64,000 nt of DNA from Gavia stellata (Eukaryota > Chordata > Aves > Gaviiformes > Gaviidae), in NCBI RefSeq assembly GCF_030936135.1, contig NC_082597.1, forward strand, positions 79,032,495-79,096,494, in the 5' to 3' direction. The translations under genes and the position numbers were made by a program. Under the pieces are notes generated by a model. That model had not been told where the DNA came from and made no database searches. It saw only the letters and a list, made by a program, of their open reading frames with translations. Shown here in pieces: positions 49,504 to 62,952 of this stretch; positions within the stretch are counted from its first letter, which is position 1, and every line of letters starts with the position of its first letter.

Positions 49504-52500
49504 AACGCTATAAAAAGTTAGATAAATTCCTGTATGCTTGTAATGTGCTTGTCCCAGCCAACTGTGGAAAAAGCTGTTGTTTTGAGTGCATGATATGCCA
49601 CTAAGGCAATGAGCCAGAAATCTTGAAGGTGAGTTAGTATGTCTGTATGTCTGTCCTGGAATAGTTCTTTAAGGCTTCAGATAGGTTTAAAAATAACTAG
49701 TTAATTCATACATATGGCATATAAAGATTGTCCAACCCCACCTGCAAGCCAGCCATCCCTGTAATAATAATCTTCTTTCTTTTTAATACATTTATTAAAA
49801 GAACATTTTTAGGCCTATCCCATGTGGTGAAAGCTACAGATAGCTGTTTGTCCCCACTCTTCCTCCCTTCTTACTTCCCAAGTTAGTTTTAGTCACATTC
49901 CATAGCCTAGTTTCTCTTCTCGAATTTGCTTACAATCCATAGTAGTAATTCGTCTTGAGCAATTCATATTCTGTAGTACTTAGAGAAGGGAACCTGCTCT
50001 AAGGAGTTGCACAGTGAAAGCCAACAGATAGGTAAGTGCAGGGGGTTGATGGGCAATGATGCTTAACAAGTGTTTAACGTTTGGTAGTCCTTCTGGGCAG
50101 TGTCAAGACTGATTTGTGTCAGATAAGTCACACATACTTGTACATGGCTTCTGTTTTCTTGTTGCTCCAGCAGTCCTCCCTCCTTCTCTCTGCAAGAGAG
50201 AGAACTTCCCAGTGAAGTAGAGAAAAATTCAAGTGCTGCACTTTGACAGTATCTGAAAACTGGACTTCACCTCAGTGTTCTTAAAACTATACATGCTGAA
50301 AGTCTAGGAAGTGGGTGATTGTGTAAGGAGGTACTTCACTTTTTAAATTACGGAGCTTGGATATTCCTGGTGGAAAGACAAAGATGACAAATGCTGCGCC
50401 CCTCTCCCCAGTTCAGAATTAATTTGAATAGGGGCTGAAGATGCAGGAACTACCTACTCATGCAGAAATGGTGCATGCCAGAAGGTCCATCACATTTCTT
50501 CGTTAACTGATTTGAGACCACGGTCTTCCAACAATTAGCTAATAAGATATTCCAATTTTTACTTTGAGTCTTAGGAAGAAAGTAAGTCTCTGCAGAATAT
50601 AGATTTAATGGAATTTTCATAGCACCCTCTCCACATCCCTTTTGTTTTAGTTATTTTTTTAATTAAAAAAAGCCTCATCATAGCAAGCTTTTTTTTTCTG
50701 CTGCGGGTACAAAGACCAAGAACACTTGCCAGAGGAGCAGGCTGATGTAGCTGCCAGATGAACTTTAACTGAACTTAAAGCAGACCCAGATCTCTTAAGA
50801 GCTAAGAAGTAGTTCAGTATGTTAGGGATTGCAGCAGACATAGGAAGTATCCTTGTCAGAAGCCCAAGTAGAAAATCTCCTTCACTTCATAGCATATGTC
50901 TTGGTTTGGGTGTGGGTTTTTTTTTTTTTCCCTTTTTCCTATGGCAAATCTTAAGCTTTCCAGCAGAATCTAGCAGACCTGTGGGAAGGTACGTTGAAGT
51001 TTGTCAAGATGATGGATCTTTAGATTCCAGAGTGTGAGATCTGGATTTAGGATTCATCTCTGAAATCTGGATAAAAATGATAGTTTTGTTTCTCCTTAAT
51101 AAATTACAGTGAGGGCATGCCTGTTTTGAAGGAAGCTTATGTTCAATAGGCTGTGTCCTATTTGATCCTTTCATTGATTCCCACCCCCACCCCATCCCAG
51201 ACAGAAGGAACTTTAATCTTTTTGTTTGTAAATAGATCATCTCAAACCTTTCACCGCTTCAAAATATGGCCGATGCTGAGGAATGTGCTTTGAATTCCAA
51301 CGTAATTGCTTAAAAAGTATTTATCTGCCAAAATACTTTTCTCTCCTCTAGGATGAAAAGGCATTGAATGCCTGATAGCTTCCCTGCGTGGGACAATTTG
51401 TTGTGCAAGCTCTCTGAATGAGTTGATTGTCCTCTCTGAGCAGAACTGAGCGCAACTGCACCATATCGGCCGCAGAGCAATACTGTGCTGTTAGTGTGTG
51501 CCTGAGAGAGGTGCTCTGAGCATCGTACCAGCATTCCTCACTTCCAGGCTGCTGGTGATACTCGAGATAGCTTTAAACCAAGCAGCACAGGTATTATTAC
51601 CATTACGCTGTGCTGATGCCGTGCCTCTTAAGTTTTTAGGGGTTTTAACCAACCAGGCTAAGCTGCATAAACATGCATTAATGGGAGGGTATTAACAGCA
51701 TATGTTAATGTCATGGGTACTCCTGGAGATCTCGGTCAAAATCAGGGCCCAGATATGCTAGCTGTTGTACAAAGGTTTAGGTCGTTTGCTGCTCCTAATG
51801 CTATGAAGTCCAGAAACATTGGTAAATTATAGTGGATGGTGAGCTCGAATCCTTGAACAGGAATTTGACTCTGCTTCCAATTTTCTGAAAAGTGTTCAGG
51901 TGTAGTTAAACTGCTACAGGTACTCTACTCAGAACAGAACTTAAAACATTCCTTCAAAAGCAGTGATGAAAGATAACTCTATGTAGATTTTTTTAATGCT
52001 GCGCTTACTATAATAACTTGAGCATTTTCTGGTAGGATGTTCAGCAACATGAATATCATATGTCTAACACCTGTTCACACCACCTTTCTTGAGGGAGGAT
52101 GTGTGGGAAAATACGGAATATCTTCTCCAAATGCCATGTACTTACAAGGGAGCTATAAAGAAATGTTTCTTGCGTTGAGCAGAAGAGGAGAAAGCATGTG
52201 ATGGTGTTCAGGTAAAGATGACCACAATGAATCTGAAATGTCTTCAGTGCTTCTTTTTTATTTTTTATTTTCCTCTGCCTGCCAGCAACAGTAATAATAA
52301 TTTGGGTTCAGCTTCAGTCAGTGTTCTTTAAGTACTCAAACTGATTTGGACTTGATCAGCTATCATGTGTGTTTTCTTTTAGTTAGTGAAAAAACAATTG
52401 CTCTTGACCCGTTGCTGCCTTATGGGTTGATCATGGTCTAGGAAGAAGGTGTGTTGGAAAGTACTTTTTAATCTGTCAATGCAGAAGAGAAGTACTCTGC

Positions 52501-53431
52501 AGAAGAAATGGCAATAAGTAACCTTGGAGTTCAGAACTCTTTAAAAATAAAAACATCATAGCTCCTTCATAGAGATTAAAAAAAAAAAAGCATAAGTGTG
52601 TGTGTGCTTCAAAAATAAGAGGTAAGGAACCTAGGCTATATATAGCTTCCAGAGATACTATTTCTTGCAAAAGCCAGATGGGATGGAAGCATTTCATCTT
52701 TGATGAAATAACAACACAAAAACTTTCTCTTGAGGTCTGCAGGAGGAGAACATGACACAATTGAGCAAAGTAGGATACCTGATTTCTTTGTAAACTCTTG
52801 AAGGTGAAGGCATGCTGTGTTTAAAAAGCCACTGAATCATAAGCTGTAGGTGTTCATGTAGTACTAGAAAATCATGTTGACATTTCGTTATGAGAGATCC
52901 CTGAAAAGAAATGGGGAAGAGGAGATCAGAAATTCCCAGAAGCTGCATTGGGTAGCTTATCCCTTCTAAAAAGTTGTTAATTCAAAGTAATTTTCAAGGG
53001 TTTACAGAAAAGGAGATGTTTAATCAAATGTTTTTGTTTTCCTAAAGTAGAATCTGAGTAAAACAGGGAGCTTTGAGTTGTTATGTTTGCAAAAGTATTC
53101 CTGAAAACAAAAATGAATGAATACCAGTTAAGTGATCCAAGTGATTTCTCCTTCCTCAGGAGAGGCTAGGAGAAATAAACCTTTCAGTTCTGTCCTCACT
53201 CAGTGAAACGAAACATAAGATGTTTCTTTGCTCTGACCTGTTCCTAGTTCTGCACTCAACCATTTGCAAATTGAAATTGCACTGGAAAACCAAGACTGGC
53301 CAATTTTGAGGGTATGGAAAAGCAGGGGAAGGTGACGTTCTCAACCCTGCCAAAGGACACTAAATTGATTTTCCTTTATGCTTTTTTAAATGGGCAGCCA
53401 TGTGTCCTAACCATTTCTTGATTCTTGTCAA

Positions 53432-53462
53432 TATTTATTTATCTATCTATTTATTTATTTTC
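53432..53462 (+). repeat. TATT/TATC tetranucleotide microsatellite
   Basis: A mixed run of TATT and ATCT units, including ATCTATCTATTTATTTATTT, in intron 3. It is a short, interrupted tetranucleotide repeat. Confidence 0.8.
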
Positions 53463-54358
53463 TTCCCCAGAAGGCAATGGCAACAGGGAGATTGTTAGTT
53501 TTGGTCCCATTAAAAAGCCTATATCCTGGCAATAGGAAAATGAGCTAGAATTAAATACTCAGACCTTTTCAGAATGCATCTGAGTGGTACCTTTGCAGAA
53601 CCAGTTAGCTTGAAAATCGGGGCATTTAGAGCTTATGTACTGGCATAGGCGGATAACTATATATGGCCTAGTTTTGATACTTTCTTTTTTTCTCTACTTT
53701 ATCATTTGGAATGACTGGTCATTCAGCAATGTATTTTAAATTAACAGGAAAGAGAAACAGAGTGGTCAACTATGGAACCTAAGTATTCTTTAACGAATGC
53801 CAATATTGACCAAAGGAGTCTGTCTCTTACCTTTTGCGCTTCTCTCTTATTTCCTGTTCAGTATCTTTCATGTTTCTGTTTTATTCTTTAAAAAATTTGC
53901 ATTCTGCTTTCACTGCTTTTTGTACTTTAATCATGTTGCACTGAATGGTTTCATTCCCAAATTACTGCTTGTGTTTTATATGTGAAAAATAAATATTTTA
54001 AAATATGCCTGGAAAGTGTGATGGAACAGTAAATTTTTACTAGACAGACATCATAGCAGAGCGAATATCCAGAGCTCACCCAATAGATTTGGGAAACCAT
54101 TGCTAAGTTTTATTGCCTATAAACAGAGGTCTTTTTTGCTGTCCGAACAACAAGTGTCTCCACACAGGCTTGGTTATATGGATTTGACTGTAATGTGACT
54201 ACAGTTGGAGAAGGTGTAACATTTAAATTGTATCCTGGAGAGTCTCAAACACAATGGCTTCTAAATTTAAACCAACAGGACTAAGGAAGGAAAGTTAATC
54301 CTTCCTCTCTTCCCACATCAGTGCCCTCTATATTTATCTCTGGAGGAGGAGGCAAACT

Positions 54359-54413
54359 GTTTTGTTGGGGTTTTATTTTGTTTTGGTTTTGTTGTTGTTG
54401 GTTTGGGTTTTTT
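54359..54413 (+). repeat. G/T low-complexity tract
   Basis: T and G nearly exclusively, with TTTTG, TTG and GGTTT sub-blocks. The reverse strand has the same A/C character as the tract in intron 2. Confidence 0.8.
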
Positions 54414-55391
54414 GTGAGCAAATACTGTAAATTATTACACTGCAGATTTGTTGTGCGAATCATATGTTATGTGCTGATTTACGGGGAATGAGAGAGTAAG
54501 TGGTTATAAAGCTTGAACCATTTTACTTGCCTACAGAGTCAAAACATCATGAACTGTTAATAGGTGACATTTGTCAATTTAAGTTCATATTCATATTAGC
54601 TTTTCTTTCAAGGGAGAGGAAGTGGGAGAGAGCAGTTCCTGAATGGATCCACAGTCCATGGGGTTATCCCAAAAAGCAGCATGAAAGGAGCATGCCTCAG
54701 GTGCTTGGAAGAAAAGCAAATTTAAAAAGCTGCACTTCCATTTATTTTTGTATTTGGGGTTTCCTTTTGCGTTCTGTTAGCATAATTAAACTACTTATGT
54801 TTTACAGCTTAAATAAACCAGTTGCTAATTTAAGCAGGTTTTTTAGCCATATAAATAAGGGACAGCCCTGATCTTAAGAGTTGCCAGTTTCCACGTGTGA
54901 TCTTTGCTTTGTCTGTCTAGGCTTTTTGTATGGGGGATTGGTGCCAGTACTTTGCTGCCACTGTTAAAGCAAAAACTATAATTACATTGTCAAAATAATA
55001 TTTATAGTATTTTCAGGGAATAATTGTGGGAGTGTGACGAATATATTATACTCATCAAACTTTTATGTAAACATAAGCATGAGTTTTTTATTTGAGTTAT
55101 TGCTGTTGTTTTTGGCCTTTGTGTTTTTCCAATCTGTAAAAATAATATTGGGATTTTCATGGTCTTTGTAGCATTTTCAGAGTGTATGCCCTAACAATCA
55201 GTTGATATACTATCTGGTAGAAGTAAACTGCTATTTGCACTTGTATTGGGATTTTGGTTTCATGTTTCCATAGCTTAAGAAAATCCTGTGTTTTTTTGAG
55301 TTTTGCTATCCCCTAATTATTATAGCTCAGAGCATTTTACTACTTTACCAAACAGGAAAGTTTTAAGTAATTGGTTTGTTCTCTTGGTACC

Positions 55392-55451
55392 ATTTGGGGT
55401 TATTAGGGTTTTGGTTTGGTTTGTTTGTTTTTTTTGTTTTTTTTTTTTTGT
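55392..55451 (+). repeat. T-rich tract with G interruptions
   Basis: A run of TTTGG and TTTG units grading into T8 and T13 blocks. It is low-complexity intronic sequence without a recognisable exon following it. Confidence 0.8.
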
Positions 55452-57463
55452 TCCTTTGTGTTTAGCTCATTAATTTTTATTTTTTTTTTAACTGAAAGTG
55501 AGTCTAGGTGCTTTTGAAAGGTGACTGTGAGCATCTCCCAGAAACATCTATGCTAGGAAGCAAGTACGAGGCTTTCTAACAATAGACAGTTGCCCCTTTG
55601 ATAGTTAATGGTGCAGGTAGGACTTAGGCATTCTTGCTGCTGGGCAGTGGTAAGTTACCAGATGTAAAAATACTTCAGTCCTGCCCTATACTGCAGTTTT
55701 AACTTTACAACTGCTCTGTCTGTGCTGTGTTTTGGTGAATATTGCCACAGCTTTTTAATGAACTGTCTGTCTTCAGAACATCTACAGCAAGGATTACAGC
55801 TATGCAAGCTTCACCCTTCCTAAGCATGTCCACATAGTTTGGTCCAAAATCCATTAAAGACTGTGGAAAGACTCTGATTCGGATGGGCCTTGGTTCAGGT
55901 CATTGTTCCAGGTCCTTGGCCTTTTTTCAGAAACTGCAAAACAGGGAGCCAGCTTTTACACTTCTTTCAGCTGTCAGCAGAAGGAAAAGAGCCAAATCTG
56001 GGCTAAGGCAAGTCAAGCTGGTTAATTGTCCTAAGTTAGCAAACACTGAATTCTCTTTAGCTCTTGTGTGTGTAGTACTGCCCCTCTCTGCAGTGGTTAA
56101 CTCTTGCTCCATGCACTGAGAGTCCCGCACTTTGAATCTTGTGCAGTGCGTACAGGCACAACTAACTGTGCCCTGCGTGGTTAGTACAGTAAACTATATT
56201 TATGTTGTACAGCAGTAACTGTCATTTTGAGTAAATGCCAGTGTTACCATTGTTTTCAGCCTGACACATCTGTGTTTGCGCACATGGCTTGGCTGTGTCT
56301 TCTGGTATTAATATGGAAACTTCATACATGCCTTAATTTCTTTTTATAACATCTGGAGTGGAGTGAGGTTTGAGGAGAGCAAGTTCAGATCCATTGAAGA
56401 AGGGCAGCTTTAGGACCAGGGACACTGTTTAAATACAACATTTTCTTAGCTTAATGGGGGGAAAAAAAAGGAGGAGGGAAGTGGGGCTTCCAGCTTCCAA
56501 CAGGGCCTGGATCATCATTACTAGACTCTTGATACCATAGGGAACTGTAGTTGTAGGATCTTGTGTCCGAATATAGTAAGCTCCAGCTTGCTGTGTTTAT
56601 CCCTTGTTAGTCCTGCGGAAGACTCCCCTCTTATTTTAAAACCTTTTCCTACCTCTGGTCTAAATGTCCTACCGAGTTTGAATCCAGTGGTTCTTGATAT
56701 TGCAGTTTTTTCCTACCTTGGCTTTGATTCTCTGCTTGAGTCCTGTTGCTTCTGCAGTGACTGACTGAAGCTGTCCTGAGCTGAATTACTTTATTTACCG
56801 TGGACTGTGAGTATAAAAATGTATTTTTGCAGCGGTTTGTTAAGGTACAATTTGAACTACAGACCAGATCCTGCCTAATGAGGTTCACCTGTCAGGTACT
56901 GATGACATGGATGGCACTAGAAGCAGATTTTGAAATAGTGACAAAAAAGCTGCTGCTTTCCAACAGTTTGATGTTTGTTGCACTGATGATCAAAACTGTC
57001 CTTTCCATGGTACTCATGGAAAAATTTTTTGATTGCTGGACTGGGAGACAGAGGCCATGACTGTCTCAGAGTCAATGTAAATAATTTTTCTCCTTCTAGG
57101 AGAGAGACTAACCTGAGCTAATATCCTGAAGTTGTAACAATCAGTAGATCAATGGGCTGCCTTGTAGGGTTCCCTTTTCTAGTTGATGATGCTGCTTTTA
57201 GGCAGTGTGTATAGCTGTTTTGGTTTTTTTTCCTTGCTCCTGCAATTTGGAGACTTTCTAGTACAGCCTGCCAAGATGTTGCTGATTTATGACACATGCA
57301 TAGTGGTTTTATAATGTGGACTGATATCCACTTGGAGCACAAAGGAAATGGGAGTTTGCTGATGTCTATTTAATTAGAATGGTTTCTGGTTACTTTGGTT
57401 GAGGCTTGAAATGAACAGTAATGCCTATATTTCTGTGGACCTTTAAATACAGTGTTCTGTAAG

Positions 57464-57489
57464 CCCTTTCCTTCCTTCCTTCTTTCCTT
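57464..57489 (+). repeat. CCTT microsatellite
   Basis: About six TTCC tetranucleotide units with one interruption, in intron 3. It is a much shorter pyrimidine-only run than the array at the window edge. Confidence 0.8.
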
Positions 57490-57998
57490 GCTCTTTACTG
57501 TCCCCTACACTACCAGCAAATAATGCCAACAAGACTCATAATGAGGCAGGTTTCTAATCTGCATAAATACATGTGTATCAAAACTTGCAGAAATATATGT
57601 AGATTTAAGATGGTCAACCATTGGTTGACTGTAAAGGTGTGGGGAAAAGAAAAATTTCTGTTCGATTACAGATGGAGAATTTGTTGCCTGCCTTTTTCTT
57701 TTGATGTAAAGGCTGTGGTGTTTTTACTTTGCTCTGACATTGTGTGCTGAATCAGCAGCTGCACAGGGCAAATATCATAATTCTGATCATCTTACCTCCC
57801 AGCAGCTGCTCGGTGGCTGTTTCTAGCTTCCTTCTACATCAAAGACAGGAAGAGGAACCAGTCTTTATCTCATAACCTGCTGCTAGACTTTGGCCAGGAA
57901 AGGGCAGGTATCAATCAGGTTTGCCAATTATTTACTGTCTATAATAGATCCTGTGGTTATTGGCAATGATGGGCATAGTGCAGGACACATGCTTCTTC

Positions 57999-58003
57999 CC
58001 TGT
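57999..58003 (+). repeat. Left target site duplication of solo LTR
   Basis: CCTGT lies immediately before the LTR terminus TGTCGTGG and is repeated exactly at 58,599-58,603. Five-base duplications are typical of ERVL-type elements. Confidence 0.9.
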
Positions 58004-58598
58004 TGTCGTGGTTTAGTCCCAGCTGGCAACTAAGCCCCACACAGCCGCTCACTCACTCCCCCCAGGTGGGACGGGGGAGAGAATCGGAAGAGTAAATGTG
58101 AGAAAACTCGTGGGTTGAGATAAAGACAGTTTTACAGGTAAAGCAAAAGCCACGCAGGCAAGCACAGCAAAACAAGGAATTCATTCACTACTTCCCATCG
58201 GCAGGCAGGTGTTCAGCCATCTCCAGGAACGCAGGGCCCATTCATGTGTAACGGTTACTTGGGAAGACAAATGCCATCACTCTGAACGTCCCCCCCTTCC
58301 TCTTTCTTCCCCCAGCTTTATATGCTGAGCATGACATCATATGGTATGGAATATCCCTTTGGTCAGTTGGGGTCAGCTGTCCTGGCTGTGTCCCCTCCCA
58401 ACTTCTTGTGCACTCCCAGCCTACTCACTGGTGGGGTGGTGTGAGAAGCAGAAAAGGCCTTGACTCTGTGTAAGCACAGCTCAGCAGTAACTAAAACATC
58501 CCTGTGTATCAACACTTGTTTCCAGCACAAATCCAAAACACAGCCCCATACTAGGTACCATGAAGAAAATTAACTCTACCCCAGCCAAAACCAGCACA
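58004..58598 (-). mobile_element. Solo LTR of an avian ERVL-like endogenous retrovirus, antisense in ATXN10
   Basis: A 595-bp element with TG/CA termini and a perfect 5-bp target duplication. Read on the minus strand it starts TGTGCTGGTTTTGGCTGGGG and ends GGGACTAAACCACGACA, which I recognise as the terminal sequence of a common LTR family in neoavian birds. A TATA-like element (GCATATAAAG on the minus strand) lies at 58,316-58,325, placing the presumed U3/R region near the middle. No internal retroviral gene sequence is present, so this is a recombination-generated solo LTR. It sits antisense to the host gene, the usual orientation bias for intronic LTRs. The family assignment comes from recalled sequence resemblance; the boundaries are seen directly. 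Confidence 0.92.
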
Positions 58599-58603
58599 CC
58601 TGT
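58599..58603 (+). repeat. Right target site duplication of solo LTR
   Basis: CCTGT directly after the LTR terminus CCAGCACA, identical to the copy at 57,999-58,003. Confidence 0.9.
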
Positions 58604-61600
58604 CTTACGGCTGTGATGAAGGAGAAGAGATAAAGGATAAATAATTGTACAGATTCCATTATGTTCTTATGGGATATGACCAGATCTAGGTTGGTTTTGT
58701 TTTTCCCAGCAGGGGCGTCAGGATCGTAAGATCAAGGTAGGAAGAATGGGGCAAACAAACCTTTTGATGCAGAGAGCTTCCTAAAGACAGAGCATCCTAA
58801 ATTTGATGTAGGAAGAAGCAGCTTAGCTGTTTTCACATGTTCTGAAAGGAAATGTGCCTACTAAAGAGCCTTCCACGGAGGCCCAGGAGTGCTATAGTTC
58901 TTACTCCAGGGAAAGTGAAGTTGGAAGGAGGTGGAAAGGAAGTGGAGGAAGATCCAGGCGAAGAGAAGAATGTGAGGCATCTGCTTGTCTTCGGGTAAAC
59001 TGTCACCTGTTTGGATCAAAATCCAAGTAGTTATAATTAATGTAGAAGTTCACCAGGGCATTCTTCCAACCTTTTGATTATCATTGCTATGACACAACTT
59101 CCAGACTCTCCAAGTTACACAAGCATTGTTCTGATAGAAAAGGAGGGGGCCATTTGTAACCGTGGCTTTTCAGGCACAAGCTACAAGACTTTTTTTCCAT
59201 TCTGCACTGTCCTTTTTGCTAGCAGGTTTGGGCTGGGAGAGAAATGCCTCACTTCTCAGTGAGAATTTTAGGGAGTATTGGCAGTGTAGAAAGGAAAAGT
59301 TACAAGATTTGTACCAGGAGACATCAAGATCTTTCCTTTTCTTCCATCCTCCGGACGTATATCATATGCAATACGGAAGGAACTGTAACAAGGTATAAAA
59401 AAATAAATAAATGGTAATGCCCAAAAAAGTGGATGCTAAAAGTGGTGCTGTATATTAATGTGGATATGCAGGTAAAAATACTAAAAGTAAGTTTACTTGT
59501 TGATCTCTGCCTATTGCAAAAGGAGCATGATCCGTTATTAGCCAGGTAAAGAATATGAATAGTCCAAGGGAAAAAAAAAAAGTCGTCTGATATCCTTTCC
59601 ACAGACTTACAGAAAATGATCATTTAGCTTTTCTAGGGAAAATATAAGCAATTCAGTGGAAATTTTGGTTTAAATGAAACAACATCCACAGTATGCCATC
59701 AAAAATAATTGGAGAAATTTGCTCATAATCTTAGTTGGTATTGTACATGTTAATAATTTTCTTTTTTTCTCTTTTTTTCAGACCTGTACAAGGTATCATG
59801 TCATATGGTTAGATACCACGAATAACACATAGTGGGTGGCCAGTCCTTTTTGTTATTTTTCTTGGTTTCCTGGCATGGTTGAAGTCCAGGTTGAGACTCG
59901 CCAGTGCTTCAGACTTGCTGATTTTTGCTAGACCTGGATCTTTTAAAGAGACATTGTCTGCTAGATTTAGGCTCAACTTTTAGGTTGGTTCAAGAAAAAG
60001 ATTTTACATCCTAATGCATGCAGGAAGCTTATAAATGCAGTTCCCAAGTCTGCAAGCACTTACATGTGTTTTACTTCACATAGGAGAGTAATCTCAGGCA
60101 TGTGTTTTTGCTACTTGTGGGGATATAACAGGGCTCCCATTTGTTATGCCTTTAGACTTTAATAGATAATTTATTAAAGAACTTACACACTTATGATGTT
60201 TACTTTCTAAAAATAAAACAATGCAATTAAAATACCAGAAAATAAAGAAAACGGTCCTATTTCTGTATTTAATAAGCATTGCTAATGTTGTATGAATTGG
60301 AATCAGTCTGAAACTGATCTCATGTTGGGCAGTGGGCTGTCAAACTGACTCTTTTCCTAGGAAATGCACAAATAAATTTTTTCGAATCTACCATTATGAG
60401 ATCTCATTGGAACTTAATTTGCATCAGCAGCTAATTTGAGGAGTGGTCTGATGGTTTCTTCCAGTTCCCTTCTAATTCACTTGTAACTCCACATTTTTAA
60501 TAGCTTGGTGGGGATTTTTCTTGTCTTTGAGTCAAATTCTCCTTTTTATTAAGAACAAAGTGTTGATGTTTTGACTAGATGTTTATCTTCCGAGGACAGA
60601 ATGGTTGTCCACGCACTGTACATAATGTTCTGTTAATATTAGAGTTGGCATTTCTGAAGGGAAGGAAAAAAAAATCAAGAGTGTTACTTTATTTTGGAGG
60701 CGGAGGAGATGAGGAGTGGGAAGAGAAACTTATTAAACACAACATTCTTGGTATTCCACAGATGGTAAAAATGGGTTACTAGTCTGCACTGCAGCAAGTG
60801 CAGTATGATCAAGGTGGAAATATAATCGGTAACTAGACATTCATTTTATTTAGAGAAATAAAATACTAAGCACTATTTTAATAACTTTAAATGACAGAGC
60901 CCATATATGTATTGTAGATTCAATTTGAGTAGTCTAGACAGACTGTTTTCCAAGGAAAATACATTTTCATCAGTATTTGTGGTATGATTCATGGTGGTGA
61001 AGAGGCAAATAACTCTTTTTATGACTGGAAGTTGCTTTAACTTGCAGCCACAAGGAAACAAGTCAATGACCGGATGATAGTGGTGGAAACTAACATTTTA
61101 TAGTAATAGAGGTCTACACCTTATGCTGAGTTGAAGGTTTTATTTTTCCAGGGATGGCAATATATCACAAAAACATTCTGCCATTGTTTACAACCAACCA
61201 AAGGTGGTCTGTGTAATGGCTCGCAGTCCACAATTTAGATTTGCAAAGCTCACAGGTGACTTAAAAGGTGTACAGGCTGTTGGGAGGCTGTGATTTGGTC
61301 TGAGTAGTTGTAAACCTTTGTGCATGCCCCCAGTATAAGAGGGAGCATACCAGCTATGTCTTTGGTTAGCAGAGCATTAAAGAGGTATATGCAACTTTGC
61401 TAGCCTTATGTTTGCAGTCTGGCAAGTGATGTTGTACAGCTTCATACATGCTTTGGTGGATTTATTTTATATCTCTATGTAACTCCAGTAAAGGCAAAGG
61501 ACTGTACTTATAACTATCTCTGTGTTGTCTGCCCCAAATAAAAAGAATGGAAGTATCTTCTTGTGACTGTTGTAAGCCTCTGCATCTGAGGTCAAGGTTT

Positions 61601-61915
61601 TTTGAAGTGATTGGTGAGCAAGTTCATGGGCTCATGTTCTTGACTAAAGAAACTCTAGTAGGAACTTGAAAGGTAAGTCTGATTACCCACCAGGAAAAAA
61701 ACTCATGTTCTGTAAGGAAGACGTAAAAATGTGTATTAATATAAACTTTTAAATAATATTTTGCTGTAGTGTATATGTTGCATAATAACATAATGGTTGT
61801 GTGTAGCAATCTAATCAGGAAAGATACTTGGGGGGGAGCAAATAGCAGTTAATCTTGTTGATAGAGGCTTACCCAGCGATAAACTCTTCTGACAATCAGT
61901 ACTGGAACTTTAATC

Positions 61916-61931
61916 TTTTTTTTTTTTTTTT
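61916..61931 (+). repeat. T16 homopolymer
   Basis: Sixteen consecutive T in intron 3, followed by AAATATTATC. It is not followed by a recognisable exon. Confidence 0.85.
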
Positions 61932-62952
61932 AAATATTATCACCTAACCATGTGGAGCAGAAGCAAACAATGGATTGCTTTTTTTAAATCATAATGCTTA
62001 AGATCTTTGCTCTAATAACTTCAAAGATTTAAGTTTTCATCTAATACACAATCTGATTCTGCAAATGCCACTGAAATTACGTCTTCATGAGGAGCATGAT
62101 GCAGGGTTAGGCCTGTGAAAGGTTCATGTGTGTCCTTCAGACCATCTGGGTAGTACTGCAATATTAATTGTTTAAATGAAAAGTGTGCACTAGAGCTTGG
62201 TTCAGTTATTGTGTGATCATAAGAGACTGAAAGGAACAAATGGAGCTGTGATCTTGAAGGTACTGAACTGCTGGGGTGTATTTAAGCCATCCTCATGCAG
62301 GCCCCATAAAGTAATACCAGCTGCCTCACCTTTTGCCATGGGTGGCATTGAGCGACTCGAAAAGATCAGTTTACATGTAGACAAACATTTAGGTACCAAA
62401 ATTCATTAGGAGGAGAGTCAGTGCTTTCCCCTTGTACACGTTGCCACCATTGTATAAAGAGGTTATTTTTGTAGGACCTAGAAAATTCTCCATAACCCAT
62501 TGCAGCTGGTTGTGAAAGCAACATGTAATCTGAGTATTTGCGTTTGCTAAAGAACAATCCTGCTTTTATAGGAACCATTGAAATCTCAAAGGGGGGAGGG
62601 GGGAATTTCTTCAGCTCTAGGGTCGATCTGTATATCAGAAGTTACATCTTAGTACATGTAATTTCACAGCAGTTGACCATCAGATAAAAAATGTTGACCA
62701 CACACAGCGTAACTTTTTTTCTAAAATTAAAATTTAGCTGTGCTGATAGCTACTTTGTTAAAAGTCAGTGCTTATAGACACCAGCAGCTAGGAAGTGGAC
62801 TTAAGATGTTAAATAAATCAGTCCTATGGAAAAGACATACTTTTTTATAGTTTTATTTCCCAAATACTAGCTACTGCAGCTGGAAAGAGTGGTTGACAAT
62901 TATTTTTAGCTTCATAAAGATCTTTAAATTTTCAGGGAAAAAAGTGAAATAG

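Noticed and set aside
56800..57060. Candidate ATXN10 exon 4 after TTTTTGCAG near 56,830
   Set aside because: In the phase required by exon 3 the frame meets a stop within a few codons and does not encode the expected AFRCGLQ segment.
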